NCBI GenBank assembly: GCA_903927345.1
Contig: CAIYMO010000053.1
Location: forward strand, 62,001-126,000
Length of the DNA stretch: 64,000 nt
Origin: an uncultured Armatimonadota bacterium
GTDB taxonomy: Bacteria > Armatimonadota > Fimbriimonadia > Fimbriimonadales > Fimbriimonadaceae
Reading direction: 5' to 3'
Position 1 is the first letter of the stretch; each line of letters starts with the position of its first letter. The position numbers were made by a program, and so were the translations under genes. Shown here piece by piece: positions 7,776 to 15,824 of the stretch. A model generated the notes under the pieces. It was not told the origin of the DNA, made no database searches, and saw only the letters and a list, made by a program, of their open reading frames with translations.

Positions 7776-9836
7776 ATGACTCCGATGTTGATCTTTGTTT
7801 CTATTATCTTCTGCAGATTAATGGCAGAACTGCTAACTTGGAACGCAGCAAGAAGAACCATCGGGCGACCTAACAAACTCACGTTGCTGAGCTGGGATTC
7901 TGAAAACGAAAGACCTTTCCAGAGTACAGATTGTTTGCCTCAACTAAACTATCGAAGTGGTATGTCCTCAGTGCAGCGTGAGCAAGAACTTAAGCGAAAG
8001 GTCCAGAGTTCTGTTGCAGTATGGGCAGGGTTAGCTGATGGTGTATTTTCTGCCAGTTTAGGGTCGGCCACTGCACACTCATTATCACTAATAAACATTG
8101 ACCAAGTCGATCAAGTTTCGAAAGCTCTCGGCAATCTACAAATAGACGGATCCACGTTTTCACATGCCGTACCGCTTGTATCGCAAGGGTACCAAAACTG
8201 GGTCGCTGGTCAAGTTGGAGAACGTATTGCTGCCTCTACACTGAGCCATAGTGGACACTGGGTTAGATTCGCAGAAACTCCTAACCAAACCGGTTGGGAC
8301 CTGATTGTTGATGGCATTCCCACACAAGTTAAGGTAGGACACTACGCAGTTCAACACGTTGTGGAGCACCTCGAAAAGTATCCGCACATTCCCGTTGTAA
8401 CGGATCTACATACTGCAGCGTTACTTCATCATCCAATGGTTTCAGGACTCGCTGATCTAGCACCGGAACCAATCCATGCGCTCGCCAGCAAAGAAATCGC
8501 GTGGAACGCTGCCTTATCGCCTCAGCATGTATCCGGTGGCCAAGTGCTTACGGAAGGATTTTCTTCAAAGTCGGATGCTGCGCAATTACATGCTTCAACC
8601 TATCACGACTTGACTTTCCACACTGGCCATAAACAAAGCGTCGCAAGTGCACATCACGCCGTAGGAGCACATCATCTCAACAACGTACACCACGCCGGTG
8701 GTGTCCACCTCCCATGGATCACCATTGGCGTTTCAGCATGGCGAGAAGTAAAGCTCTCTGAAAAATATGGTGGTAATTTTGCAGAGTCATTAGGCAGCAT
8801 CGCTGCAGATGCAGTCGGAATCGGAGTGGGAGCAAAAGCGGGGGCACTAGCCGGAGCATTGTTCGGACCCCTTGGAGCCATAGTTGGGGCAGTTGCCGGG
8901 GGAATGATCGGACGAGGGGCAGTGCAATCAGGGCGTAGAGCCAATTATGAAGCAGAATTCGAGACATTCAAGAAGACAATTGCGAAGGATGAGCGCGACA
9001 TTGAGAGCCAGCTTTCAGAGTTTGGCAAATTAGCGAGTGAAATCAATTCCAAGGCACAAGCCAAGCTCAAACCACAGCTTGATGCAATAGCAAATGAATA
9101 CAAAGTTGCTTGTCTTAAACTCCTAAAGCAGAGGCGATCGATTACCGTCACATTTGCTACCAACTGCATCGAGGGGCTTGAGAAAAGCATTACTGAGATC
9201 CAGAGTAGTATAAACGCAGTTGATTCTAAGTATCCAAAGCGTAATCTCGTATTGAGACTGCTGATTCCTTCGCGGAACGATTATATGCGGGTGCCCTACA
9301 TTAAGTCGCTAGAAACTTCGAACCTCCGAGCGACCGAAGCAAAGCTGAAGCTTCAGGCGGCTGTTGCTGATTTAGAATTGCAATCTTCGTCTGATGAAAC
9401 GAGCCTCGTGAATGAACTCCAAAGTGTGTTGGCTCTTTATAAGCATTGGCCAACAAGTTTCATGGAATCCTTCACTGCCAGCCTTTCCGAAGTTAATCAT
9501 CTGGTCAGGTCACTCGAGGACAAACAACAAGAAGCGACAAAGCGATCCATTGACAGAATCCGGGTTTCCGAACGTCATGTCAGATCGAGCATTGAGAAAA
9601 ATTGGGTGGCAACGCTGAACATTTTGAGGGAACAATTCAAGGATGCCGACAGAGCGTACTTCGACCTCGCGCGAAAGGCAAGTCGAGCGGGAGTCCTAAG
9701 TGCGCCATCTCCCAATGAAGTACTAAACCAGCTCAATAAATCAGTTCTGAACGAAATTCAAGCCCGCACATCAGGCTCGATGAAGTATGAAAATTGGACA
9801 AAGCGGCACCACGCTAGGGGGCTCAAGCCAGCGTGA
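7776..9836 (+). CDS. Unknown protein: PD-(D/E)XK-like nuclease motif, His-rich stretch, glycine zipper and coiled coil
   Basis: I do not recognise a named family. In 686 residues I see, in order: a hydrophobic N-terminus (about 4-20); GQVGERIA with E149, then GWDLIVDG with D175 and QVK at 184-186, the E...D-x8-QxK spacing of PD-(D/E)XK-type nucleases; a His-rich stretch with eleven His in 272-311; a glycine zipper at about 348-386 (GAKAGALAGALFG...GAVAGGMIGRG), as found in membrane-inserting proteins; and a long charged helical/coiled-coil region from about 387 to 620. GC is low: 37% in the sixty bases from 9181 against 60% in the sixty from 10141 in carB. The first ATG follows a TAAAAT box by eleven bases; M63 (7962) is an alternative start. 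The last 14 bases overlap the end of carB, convergently. A membrane-associated defence or toxin nuclease is possible but is inference. Confidence 0.75.
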   Translation: MTPMLIFVSIIFCRLMAELLTWNAARRTIGRPNKLTLLSWDSENERPFQSTDCLPQLNYRSGMSSVQREQELKRKVQSSVAVWAGLADGVFSASLGSATAHSLSLINIDQVDQVSKALGNLQIDGSTFSHAVPLVSQGYQNWVAGQVGERIAASTLSHSGHWVRFAETPNQTGWDLIVDGIPTQVKVGHYAVQHVVEHLEKYPHIPVVTDLHTAALLHHPMVSGLADLAPEPIHALASKEIAWNAALSPQHVSGGQVLTEGFSSKSDAAQLHASTYHDLTFHTGHKQSVASAHHAVGAHHLNNVHHAGGVHLPWITIGVSAWREVKLSEKYGGNFAESLGSIAADAVGIGVGAKAGALAGALFGPLGAIVGAVAGGMIGRGAVQSGRRANYEAEFETFKKTIAKDERDIESQLSEFGKLASEINSKAQAKLKPQLDAIANEYKVACLKLLKQRRSITVTFATNCIEGLEKSITEIQSSINAVDSKYPKRNLVLRLLIPSRNDYMRVPYIKSLETSNLRATEAKLKLQAAVADLELQSSSDETSLVNELQSVLALYKHWPTSFMESFTASLSEVNHLVRSLEDKQQEATKRSIDRIRVSERHVRSSIEKNWVATLNILREQFKDADRAYFDLARKASRAGVLSAPSPNEVLNQLNKSVLNEIQARTSGSMKYENWTKRHHARGLKPA

Positions 9837-11478
9837 AGTACTCGTCAAGCCGCTTACAGGTGCTCTGACTTGGATCATCGTAGATCTCCAATGCCCGAAC
9901 CAGCGCCGACGCAGTATCGATCGAAGTCACACAAGGGACACCCGTCTCGATGCAACCACGGCGAATCCGTGCCGCCTCGCTCTCGCTCGTCTCTGTCAAA
10001 GAAGCCGTATTCAGCATCATCGAAACCCCGCCTGACTGAATCAGTTCCAGTAAATTCGGCGAGCCCGCCTGAATCTTCTGGACAACTTCACATTCAACAC
10101 CGCGCTCCGAAAGATAAGCCGCAGTACCTGGAGTAGCGACAACCCGCCGACCAGCCGCAAGCAACCTTCGACCAATGTCCACCGCCTGATCCTTATCCTG
10201 ATCGCGCACAGTCAAACAAACTGCTCCGTCACCCTTAAAGTTGACTCCCGCCGCAACAAATGCCTTGTAAAGCGCCGCTTCATAAGTTGAGTCCACGCCC
10301 AAAATTTCGCCTGTCGACTTCATCTCCGGGCCCAGCGACGGCTCAACCTTGCGCAGTTTCTGGAACGAGAAGACCGGAGCCTTAACTGCATAAACCGAAG
10401 ACGGACCCGAGGGTGCTGAATCCAAAACTCCGCCTTGGAAGATCGGCGCCCACTTAGTACCCTTCTCGCCTGAATATGCTCGCCCGTCAGTGCCCAGCGA
10501 CCACAATCCCGTCGAATAGCCCAACGACTCCAGTGACTGCCCCATCATGCAACGGGTCGCAACGTCCACCATCGGAATGCCCGTCACCTTACTCAGGAAC
10601 GGAACTGTGCGCGAGCCACGAGGATTCACTTCGAGAACATAAGCCTCGCCATCCACGATGACAAATTGAATGTTGACCAGACCTCGAGCCCCTAGTTCAC
10701 GAGCAACGCCGATGCCGATTTTAACCATCTGATCAACTTCAGACTGCGAAAGAGAAACCGGAGGATAGATCGCCATCGAGTCGCCGCTGTGTACACCTGC
10801 ACGCTCGATGTGCTCCATAATTCCCGGCACCAACACATTCGTACCGTCCGAGATCAGGTCAACCTCTGCTTCTTTACCAAGCAGATACTTGTCAACAAGA
10901 ACTGGCTGGCCAGGGTTCGCCGCCTCAGCTTCGTTATAAAACCCTTCGAGCTGAGATTCAGAGAAAACGATCTCCATTGCTCGGCCACCCAACACAAACG
11001 AGGGCCGAACCAAAACCGGATACCCAACCTCGGCAACAACTTCTCGAGCCTCGGCTAGTGATCGAACCGCTCGCCCTTGAGGTCGCTTAACGCCGAGCTT
11101 TTCAAGCAGCGCATCAAACTGTTCGCGGTCCTCGGCCGCCGCAATCGCCTCAGGTGAGGTTCCCAGCACCTTCTGTCCACGCAATGCCAAACCTTCGGCA
11201 AGATTGATCGCAGTTTGACCGCCAAACTGACAGACAACTCCCACAGGCTTCTCGTGGGCAATCACGTCCATCACGTCCTCAAGAGTTACTGGCTCAAAGT
11301 AAAGACCGTTGGATGTGTCAAAGTCGGTCGAAACCGTCTCGGGGTTGTTGTTTACAAGGATCGCCTTGTAACCCATTTCGCGCAAGGTCCAAACGCAGTG
11401 AACGCACGAGTAGTCAAACTCAATTCCCTGTCCAATACGAATCGGGCCGGAGCCAAGGACGAGAACTGTTTCAGCCAT
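9823..11478 (-). CDS. carB: Carbamoyl-phosphate synthase large subunit, C-terminal half (split CarB)
   Basis: This 551-residue protein is the second half only of the usual ~1070-residue CarB. It opens with VLVLGSGPIRIGQGIEFDYSCVH, the start of the carbamate-kinase-like ATP-grasp half. It continues through NNNPETVSTDFDTS, the RPSFVLGGRAMEI ATP-binding segment and VLEVNPRGSRTVPFLSK, and ends in an intact MGS-type regulatory domain (about 430-545). An ATG in good context and a TAAACT box nine bases upstream show a proper gene start, not a random truncation. The bicarbonate-phosphorylating half and carA are not in the window. Split CarB is known in Aquifex and some methanogens. It feeds pyrimidine and arginine synthesis. 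Confidence 0.93.
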   Translation of the reverse strand: MAETVLVLGSGPIRIGQGIEFDYSCVHCVWTLREMGYKAILVNNNPETVSTDFDTSNGLYFEPVTLEDVMDVIAHEKPVGVVCQFGGQTAINLAEGLALRGQKVLGTSPEAIAAAEDREQFDALLEKLGVKRPQGRAVRSLAEAREVVAEVGYPVLVRPSFVLGGRAMEIVFSESQLEGFYNEAEAANPGQPVLVDKYLLGKEAEVDLISDGTNVLVPGIMEHIERAGVHSGDSMAIYPPVSLSQSEVDQMVKIGIGVARELGARGLVNIQFVIVDGEAYVLEVNPRGSRTVPFLSKVTGIPMVDVATRCMMGQSLESLGYSTGLWSLGTDGRAYSGEKGTKWAPIFQGGVLDSAPSGPSSVYAVKAPVFSFQKLRKVEPSLGPEMKSTGEILGVDSTYEAALYKAFVAAGVNFKGDGAVCLTVRDQDKDQAVDIGRRLLAAGRRVVATPGTAAYLSERGVECEVVQKIQAGSPNLLELIQSGGVSMMLNTASLTETSESEAARIRRGCIETGVPCVTSIDTASALVRALEIYDDPSQSTCKRLDEYFTLA

Positions 11479-11516
11479 TAAAAACGTAGTTTACCGCTCA
11501 ACTACTCCGCTCTTGA

Positions 11517-12029
11517 TCAGAATTTCCGTTGTGGGAAAACAGTGGCGGCTGCAGTTCTAAACTGCTCCAGCCAAGATTTACTCGCAAGGCGTTCCATAGG
11601 AAGGGCAAATCGAACTTCGGTCATCGGTGAACGACGTTGGAGTTCAGTCGCAACGCCGCGTGCTTCGACCATCTCGTAAGAAGTCGCCCCCTTCCCAGAG
11701 AAGATGAACACCACCGAATCCTCAAGGGGCTGCACTTCCTTTAAATTGCTCCACTCGGCTTCAAACTCAACCGCCTTCGTCTTGACGTCTGCACGGTAGT
11801 TTGATGTCCCTTCACCAGAAAATGAAGAGTGCTTCGTCGAAACTCTAAAGCAAAAGCCGGTCTTAGTAAATGCCCGTAAAGCCGCCTCTCTTACGATGGA
11901 GGTTGTGTCGCCGCTTTCAGTGATGTCGACGTCAATCCTAAGAGACCGGAAAGCAGTTGCTTGTTCGAGTTCAAGAACGACTGCGGGTTTCTCTGCAACC
12001 ACCAAGGTACTCAACAGCAGCGCGACCAT
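11517..12029 (-). CDS. Exported protein of unknown function
   Basis: A 170-residue protein with a short hydrophobic signal-like start (MVALLLSTLVVAEKP) and a mixed alpha/beta body without Cys pairs or recognisable motifs (FSGEGTSNYRADVKTKAVEFEAEW; ...FSGKGATSYEMVEARG). It has its own near-consensus promoter with the -10 box six bases before ATG, inside the 3' end of the upstream methyltransferase gene, so it is transcribed independently. carB follows 38 bases later with its own -10 box. Confidence 0.7.
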   Translation of the reverse strand: MVALLLSTLVVAEKPAVVLELEQATAFRSLRIDVDITESGDTTSIVREAALRAFTKTGFCFRVSTKHSSFSGEGTSNYRADVKTKAVEFEAEWSNLKEVQPLEDSVVFIFSGKGATSYEMVEARGVATELQRRSPMTEVRFALPMERLASKSWLEQFRTAAATVFPQRKF

Positions 12030-12035
12030 AGTCGC

Positions 12036-12064
12036 ATTATACGACCGTACTAGCCGCCTGTCAA
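12036..12064 (-). promoter_or_regulatory. Near-consensus sigma-70 promoter directly at a start codon
   Basis: On the minus strand TTGACA (12064-12059), a 17-base spacer, TATAAT (12041-12036), six bases, then ATG at 12029. With normal initiation 6-7 bases after the -10 box the mRNA would begin at or next to the A of the ATG, so it is predicted to be leaderless. Confidence 0.88.
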
Positions 12065-12655
12065 CAACCGCGCCGACTCTTCGCGCAACGGTTGAAAACC
12101 GTGTTCATCTGCGTAACACCGCGCAATGTGTTGAACAACAATTCCGGTCGCCGTTGCCACGTTAAGCGACGCCATCACCCCAAACATCGGAATCGCCACA
12201 ACCCCATCACACTGGGAAGCCAACTCCTCAGGCATTCCCATCATCTCCGACCCCACCACCAGCGTGCAGGGCCAGCTGTAGTCGAACTCGTCAAACGCCA
12301 CCGCGCGATCATTCAACGTGAGAGCTACTACTTGCCGTCCTGATGCCTTTGCTGACGCAACCGCCTCAAACTCGTTCGCCCAGTTCCAGGGTTGCCACTG
12401 ATCCGCTCCCCGGTGACCCGAGAAATCTTCTGCCTCATCAGACTCCTTCGAAAACGTCACACGTTCGAGCATAAATGCTTCCGCCAAACGCAAAATCCCT
12501 CCGTGGTTGACCTCTTTGCCCAGCGGACATATGATCAGTTCAATTGGCATCCTCGGGCGTTCGTGATAACCCTCCCGCAATGAACTAGCCTGCTCCCAAG
12601 CCCAAGTGTTCAAAGCGCGCATCCGTCGGACGCGCTCACGGTAATTGATGCGCAT
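12050..12655 (-). CDS. TrmH/SpoU-family RNA 2'-O-methyltransferase
   Basis: SPOUT-fold methyltransferase. All three family motifs are visible: NHGGILRLAEAF (motif 1, N and R), LVVGSEMMGMPEEL (motif 2) and IPMFGVMASLNVATATGIV (motif 3, SAM knot). I choose ATG 12655 (MRINYRERVRRMRAL), which follows CACAAT by six bases; an in-frame ATG 26 codons upstream gives an unlikely extension. About 201 residues, short for TrmH because there is little N-terminal substrate-binding domain. Whether tRNA Gm18 or another site is modified cannot be decided here. Confidence 0.88.
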   Translation of the reverse strand: MRINYRERVRRMRALNTWAWEQASSLREGYHERPRMPIELIICPLGKEVNHGGILRLAEAFMLERVTFSKESDEAEDFSGHRGADQWQPWNWANEFEAVASAKASGRQVVALTLNDRAVAFDEFDYSWPCTLVVGSEMMGMPEELASQCDGVVAIPMFGVMASLNVATATGIVVQHIARCYADEHGFQPLREESARLLTGG

Positions 12656-12768
12656 GACTCTATTGTGAACGGTGCGTTGAGACCCGTCGCGGCAACCTCC
12701 GCCCCAAAACCTGTCAATCCTACCGTGCCACATTCTTGCGAGGTAGGGAAATTGCTAGGTGAGCTGAG

Positions 12769-13011
12769 ATGGCGCAGGATGCGAACCAAGGAAGCCGGGT
12801 GATATGGATGTCACGACGAAACATGAAGGTTGTCAAACTGCTCGAACCAGAAATGTGCCTGCAATGCAGGTTTGCACAGATCGCGGATGTCGAAACAGAA
12901 ACCGCCGGAAAGCAGAGGATGATCTACTGCCGAAGGTTGGATTGTGACAATTGGGATATGAGTAGTGCCGAACACGCCACGGATGTCCAGGTTCAGGACG
13001 ACGCCGCATAG
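12769..13011 (+). CDS. Small Cys-rich (zinc-ribbon-like) protein
   Basis: An 80-residue protein with CLQC at about residues 30-33 and CRRLDC at about 54-59, a four-cysteine arrangement typical of a small zinc or metal site. The start is well supported: AGGTGAG lies at good spacing before ATG 12769. The C-terminal tail is acidic (VQVQDDAA). Two hairpin terminators follow directly, so this is a compact stand-alone transcription unit. No family recognised. Confidence 0.7.
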   Translation: MAQDANQGSRVIWMSRRNMKVVKLLEPEMCLQCRFAQIADVETETAGKQRMIYCRRLDCDNWDMSSAEHATDVQVQDDAA

Positions 13012-13019
13012 ACTCGGTC

Positions 13020-13039
13020 AACTCCCTCCGGGGAGTTTT
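13020..13039 (+). terminator. Hairpin after the Cys-rich small gene
   Basis: AACTCCC (13020-13026), a 4-base loop, GGGAGTT (13031-13037), then TT. A short stem with a short U run, nine bases after the stop codon. Confidence 0.6.
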
Positions 13040-13084
13040 GGCCAAAAGAACAAAGCTTAATCACAACAAGGGGTTAGTGTTTTG

Positions 13085-13120
13085 GGGACGCGAATGGAGG
13101 GTTCGCGTCCCACTTTTTTT
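13085..13120 (+). terminator. Strong rho-independent terminator
   Basis: GGGACGCGAA (13085-13094), a 7-base loop, TTCGCGTCCC (13102-13111), then AC followed by seven T. It is the best intrinsic terminator in the window and lies about 45 bases after the weaker hairpin, so the small Cys-rich gene ends in a tandem terminator. Confidence 0.92.
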
Positions 13121-13168
13121 ATCAGAACCTCGCCAACCATCGTAGCGCAGGTTACACTCGCCTTGATA

Positions 13169-13603
13169 ATGTCGGATTCTCCTCCCGGGCCCACGAAGGT
13201 CCGCATGCTCAGAACCAAAGGGCAAAAGCCTCTGACGCTAGGAGTCCTTTTCCTGCTCCTTGTAGTTGCAGTGCTCGTCTTAACACCAAAGCAGCAAGAG
13301 AACCACCTCCGCATTCTCGCCCGAGTGCCCCTCGGCTCGCCAGCCACCGCCCTGGTGCCCTTGCTTCAAGAGAAATCTGTAGATGGGTCCGCAGTCCACG
13401 CCCGGGTGTTGAGAAATGGAAAACCGTACACAGACGACCTCGGTACGTTCGACGCCAGCCTTGCCGAACAACTCGATGGGATGGAATACGACTGCGACGT
13501 CACCCTGTACGTTAAAGGACCATGGTTTGAACACAGAGCCCTTGTCTTCACGTTCAAAAATGGTCGCTTGGTTGCTAAAGATTGGGGCCACCTCCCCGGC
13601 TAG
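13169..13603 (+). CDS. Membrane-anchored protein of unknown function
   Basis: About 144 residues: a basic N-terminus, one hydrophobic segment (LTLGVLFLLLVVAVLVLTP) and an exported C-terminal part ending in LVFTFKNGRLVAKDWGHLPG, reminiscent of SmpA/OmlA-like small folds but not assignable. Start choice: ATG 13169 lies ten bases after TACACT; ATG 13205 has a better ribosome-binding site (GAAGG, five bases). Upstream in-frame ATGs overlap the strong terminator and are unlikely. Confidence 0.62.
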   Translation: MSDSPPGPTKVRMLRTKGQKPLTLGVLFLLLVVAVLVLTPKQQENHLRILARVPLGSPATALVPLLQEKSVDGSAVHARVLRNGKPYTDDLGTFDASLAEQLDGMEYDCDVTLYVKGPWFEHRALVFTFKNGRLVAKDWGHLPG

Positions 13604-13767
13604 CCGCGGATCCATCTATTGGAAGGTTGACTTTGCCCTAGTAGCGTCGATGATCTAGTGGGAGACTAATTTAAAGACGACATTTGGAGACAGGCGGTAC
13701 TTCCCCCTTCTGCCCCACCCTCGTTCACCTTCAACTTACGTGCACAAAACCGTCAGGGAACCTCAGG

Positions 13768-13773
13768 TATAAT
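13768..13773 (+). promoter_or_regulatory. -10 box of rplK
   Basis: Perfect TATAAT, 62 bases before the rplK ATG, without a good -35 at normal distance. Unlike many genes here, rplK thus has a real leader with an AAAGGTG ribosome-binding site, where feedback control could act. Confidence 0.65.
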
Positions 13774-13835
13774 GCAACCTCGCGACAAAGCAAACGCTTC
13801 CCTTGCTGCGCCGCAACCACCCAAAAGGTGAAACC

Positions 13836-14261
13836 ATGCCGAAGAAAATTACAGGAAATATCAAACTGAACATCCCGGCGGGTAAGGGAACCCCGTCGCC
13901 CCCCGTTGGACCTGCGCTTGGACAAGCCGGTATCAACATGATGGAGTTCTTGAAGAAGTTCAACGAGCAAACCGCTCCGCAAATGGGCTTCGTTCTCCCC
14001 GTCGAAATCACCGTCTACGAAGATCGCTCCTACAGCTTCGTGGTCAAGCAGCCTCTGGCAACTGACCTCATCAAGCGAGCAATCGGCATCGAGCGCGGCG
14101 CAGCTAACCCTAAGACCGATAAGGCTGGCGTTATCACCCGCGAAAAGCTCCGCGAAGTCGCGAAGCTCAAGATGGCCGACCTTAACACCGACGACGAAGA
14201 GATGGCGATGAACATCATCGCTGGCTCGGCACGCTCCATGGGCGTCCGCGTCGAAGGCTAA
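13836..14261 (+). CDS. rplK: 50S ribosomal protein L11 (uL11)
   Basis: Component of the ribosomal stalk base that binds 23S rRNA helices 43/44 and the GTPase factors. In 141 residues: ITGNIKLNIPAGKGTPSPPVGPALGQAGINMMEF, the proline-rich N-terminal domain with linker; FVVKQPLATDLIKRA; and the C-terminal RNA-binding domain ending MNIIAGSARSMGVRVEG. ATG 13836 has AAAGGTGAAACC in front; in-frame upstream codons are leader. nusG, rplA, rplJ and rplL, its usual neighbours, are absent and a terminator follows at once. It is relevant to RelA function, since L11 is needed for stringent activation. Confidence 0.97.
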   Translation: MPKKITGNIKLNIPAGKGTPSPPVGPALGQAGINMMEFLKKFNEQTAPQMGFVLPVEITVYEDRSYSFVVKQPLATDLIKRAIGIERGAANPKTDKAGVITREKLREVAKLKMADLNTDDEEMAMNIIAGSARSMGVRVEG

Positions 14262-14285
14262 AACCCTTATCCAATCACGGCAAAG

Positions 14286-14323
14286 AAGCCAAAATCGGAA
14301 CCTTCCGATTTTGGCTTTCGTGT
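14286..14323 (+). terminator. Rho-independent terminator of rplK
   Basis: AAGCCAAAATCGGAA (14286-14300), a 2-base loop, TTCCGATTTTGGCTT (14303-14317), then TCGTGTTTTAT. Fifteen perfect base pairs. Confidence 0.85.
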
Positions 14324-14366
14324 TTTATGGAACACATATTGTAACGAAACGTCAAGTAAGAACCAA

Positions 14367-14954
14367 ATGAACCTGGTGAAGAGTCTGGTAGCCCTAATCT
14401 TTGTTGTCCTCGCGGCGACAGGATTCGGCACGGATTCAAACGTCGGCCAATCCATCGCCGATCTTCTCAACCGAGAATCTGGAACTGACATTACGCTTCT
14501 CGCCGATGGCCTCATCAAAGACTCCGGCGACAAAAAGGATCTTGCCAACAGTCTGAGCTACCAAGGCGACGAACTCTGGCAAGTCGAGTTGACCGGTAAG
14601 CAACTCAAAGAAGCATTCGAAAAGAGCGTGAGTTTCTACCCGTCACCGTTCAGCAGTTTCCTACAAGTCAGCGCTGCTCAAATCACGTTCGATCCCAGCA
14701 AGCCGATAGGCTCGAGAATTCAGTCAATCACAATCGGAGAATCAAGCACGCCGCTTGATCCGGACCGCAAGTACAAAGTGGCAATGCCAGCAAGTTTGGC
14801 AAAAGGCGGATTCGGCTACTACAGCATCTGGGAATTCAAAACCCCCAGCCGAGTTGTTCGTCAGACCATTGGAGAAGTTGTTCGCGGAAAAGGCGTACAC
14901 TCACAAGCATTCCGATGGTCATCCAAACCCTCATTCTTGGCTACCTCTCGCTGA
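14367..14954 (+). CDS. Exported 5'-nucleotidase C-terminal-domain protein
   Basis: 195 residues: a signal peptide (LVALIFVVLAATGFG) and then only the substrate-binding C-terminal domain of UshA-type 5'-nucleotidases: DELWQVELTGKQLKEAFEKS, FLQVSAAQITFDPSKP and DPDRKYKVAMPASLAKGGFGY. The metallophosphatase domain that carries the catalytic metals is absent and is not encoded nearby. It may bind nucleotides or sugars or act with a separate catalytic chain; this is inference. Its end overlaps the start of the next gene by 40 bases in another frame. Confidence 0.78.
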   Translation: MNLVKSLVALIFVVLAATGFGTDSNVGQSIADLLNRESGTDITLLADGLIKDSGDKKDLANSLSYQGDELWQVELTGKQLKEAFEKSVSFYPSPFSSFLQVSAAQITFDPSKPIGSRIQSITIGESSTPLDPDRKYKVAMPASLAKGGFGYYSIWEFKTPSRVVRQTIGEVVRGKGVHSQAFRWSSKPSFLATSR

Positions 14955-15814
14955 CCGCCCAAGCGACAGAACACTTTGACCAAGCCCGCGCTTGGAACTG
15001 GCTTACCAAGCAGTGCGACCTGGGTCCAAGAACCCCGGGATCCGCCGCCCACATCAAATGCCGAGACATGATTCTCGAGCAAGCCAAAAAGACGTGCGAC
15101 CGAGCCGAGCTGCAGCCATTCCGACACGAGTGGAGCAAGACCAAGCAGTTCGTCGAAATGTGGAACGTAGTAGCCTTTCATAACTGGGAGAAGGCCAAAG
15201 TCAGAGTCGTTCTCGCCGCCCATTGGGATACTCGACCTTCGGCCGACCAAGAATACGACTCCAAACGAGCAGCAAAGCCGATCCTAGGAGCGAACGACGG
15301 CGCCTCGGGTGCTGCTGTCCTGCTCGAACTCATGCAACTCAACAAGACGTTGCCTGAAGACATCGGCATCTGCTACGCCTTCTTCGACGGCGAAGACCTC
15401 GGACCGGGACTTGATGAAATGTTCCTCGGAGCCGTCTACTACTCCGGTCACCTCAAAGCGCCGAAGCCCGACTACGGCATCCTTCTGGACATGATCGGCG
15501 ACAGGGATCTCAAGGTTCCCGTCGAACCGAACAGCTACAAACGCGCCCAGAAGGTAACGGTAGCCCTCTATCGACACGCAAAGAAGGTCGGCTTGGAAAA
15601 GACGTTCCCAATGGAATACGGCCCAGAAATTCTCGACGACCACCTTTCGATGAATTCAAGCGGAATTCCGACGGTCGATTTGATCGATTTTGACTACGAG
15701 CCCTGGCACACTTTGGATGACACCGTCGACAAGTGCTCAGCTGAATCCCTCGGTAAAGTTGGGAAGCTCCTCGAAACCTGGTGCCGAGTCACCCCGGTTT
15801 GGAGCCCCAAGTAA
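14915..15814 (+). CDS. Exported M28-family enzyme of the glutaminyl-peptide cyclotransferase type
   Basis: A 299-residue zinc hydrolase/transferase with a signal peptide (LILGYLSLTAQA). Motifs in order: DLGPRTPGSAAH, AAHWDTRP, GANDGASGAAVLLEL (Zn-ligand Asp), AFFDGEDLG (Zn-ligand Glu), LLDMIGD, ILDDHLSMNSSGIPTVDL and EPWHTLDD (Zn-ligand His). The LLDMIGD, DDH and WHTLDD blocks resemble animal and bacterial glutaminyl cyclases more than ordinary aminopeptidases. Probable activity: pyroglutamate formation at exported N-terminal Gln, or aminopeptidase. The translated start is GTG or ATG near 14915, inside the previous gene. Confidence 0.85.
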   Translation: MVIQTLILGYLSLTAQATEHFDQARAWNWLTKQCDLGPRTPGSAAHIKCRDMILEQAKKTCDRAELQPFRHEWSKTKQFVEMWNVVAFHNWEKAKVRVVLAAHWDTRPSADQEYDSKRAAKPILGANDGASGAAVLLELMQLNKTLPEDIGICYAFFDGEDLGPGLDEMFLGAVYYSGHLKAPKPDYGILLDMIGDRDLKVPVEPNSYKRAQKVTVALYRHAKKVGLEKTFPMEYGPEILDDHLSMNSSGIPTVDLIDFDYEPWHTLDDTVDKCSAESLGKVGKLLETWCRVTPVWSPK

Positions 15815-15824
15815 TCGAGACATC

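Noticed and set aside
13082-13168. Upstream ATG (13082 and the ATG at 13094) for the membrane-anchored protein.
   Set aside because: This stretch forms the rho-independent terminator stem, so it is not expected to be translated as an N-terminus.
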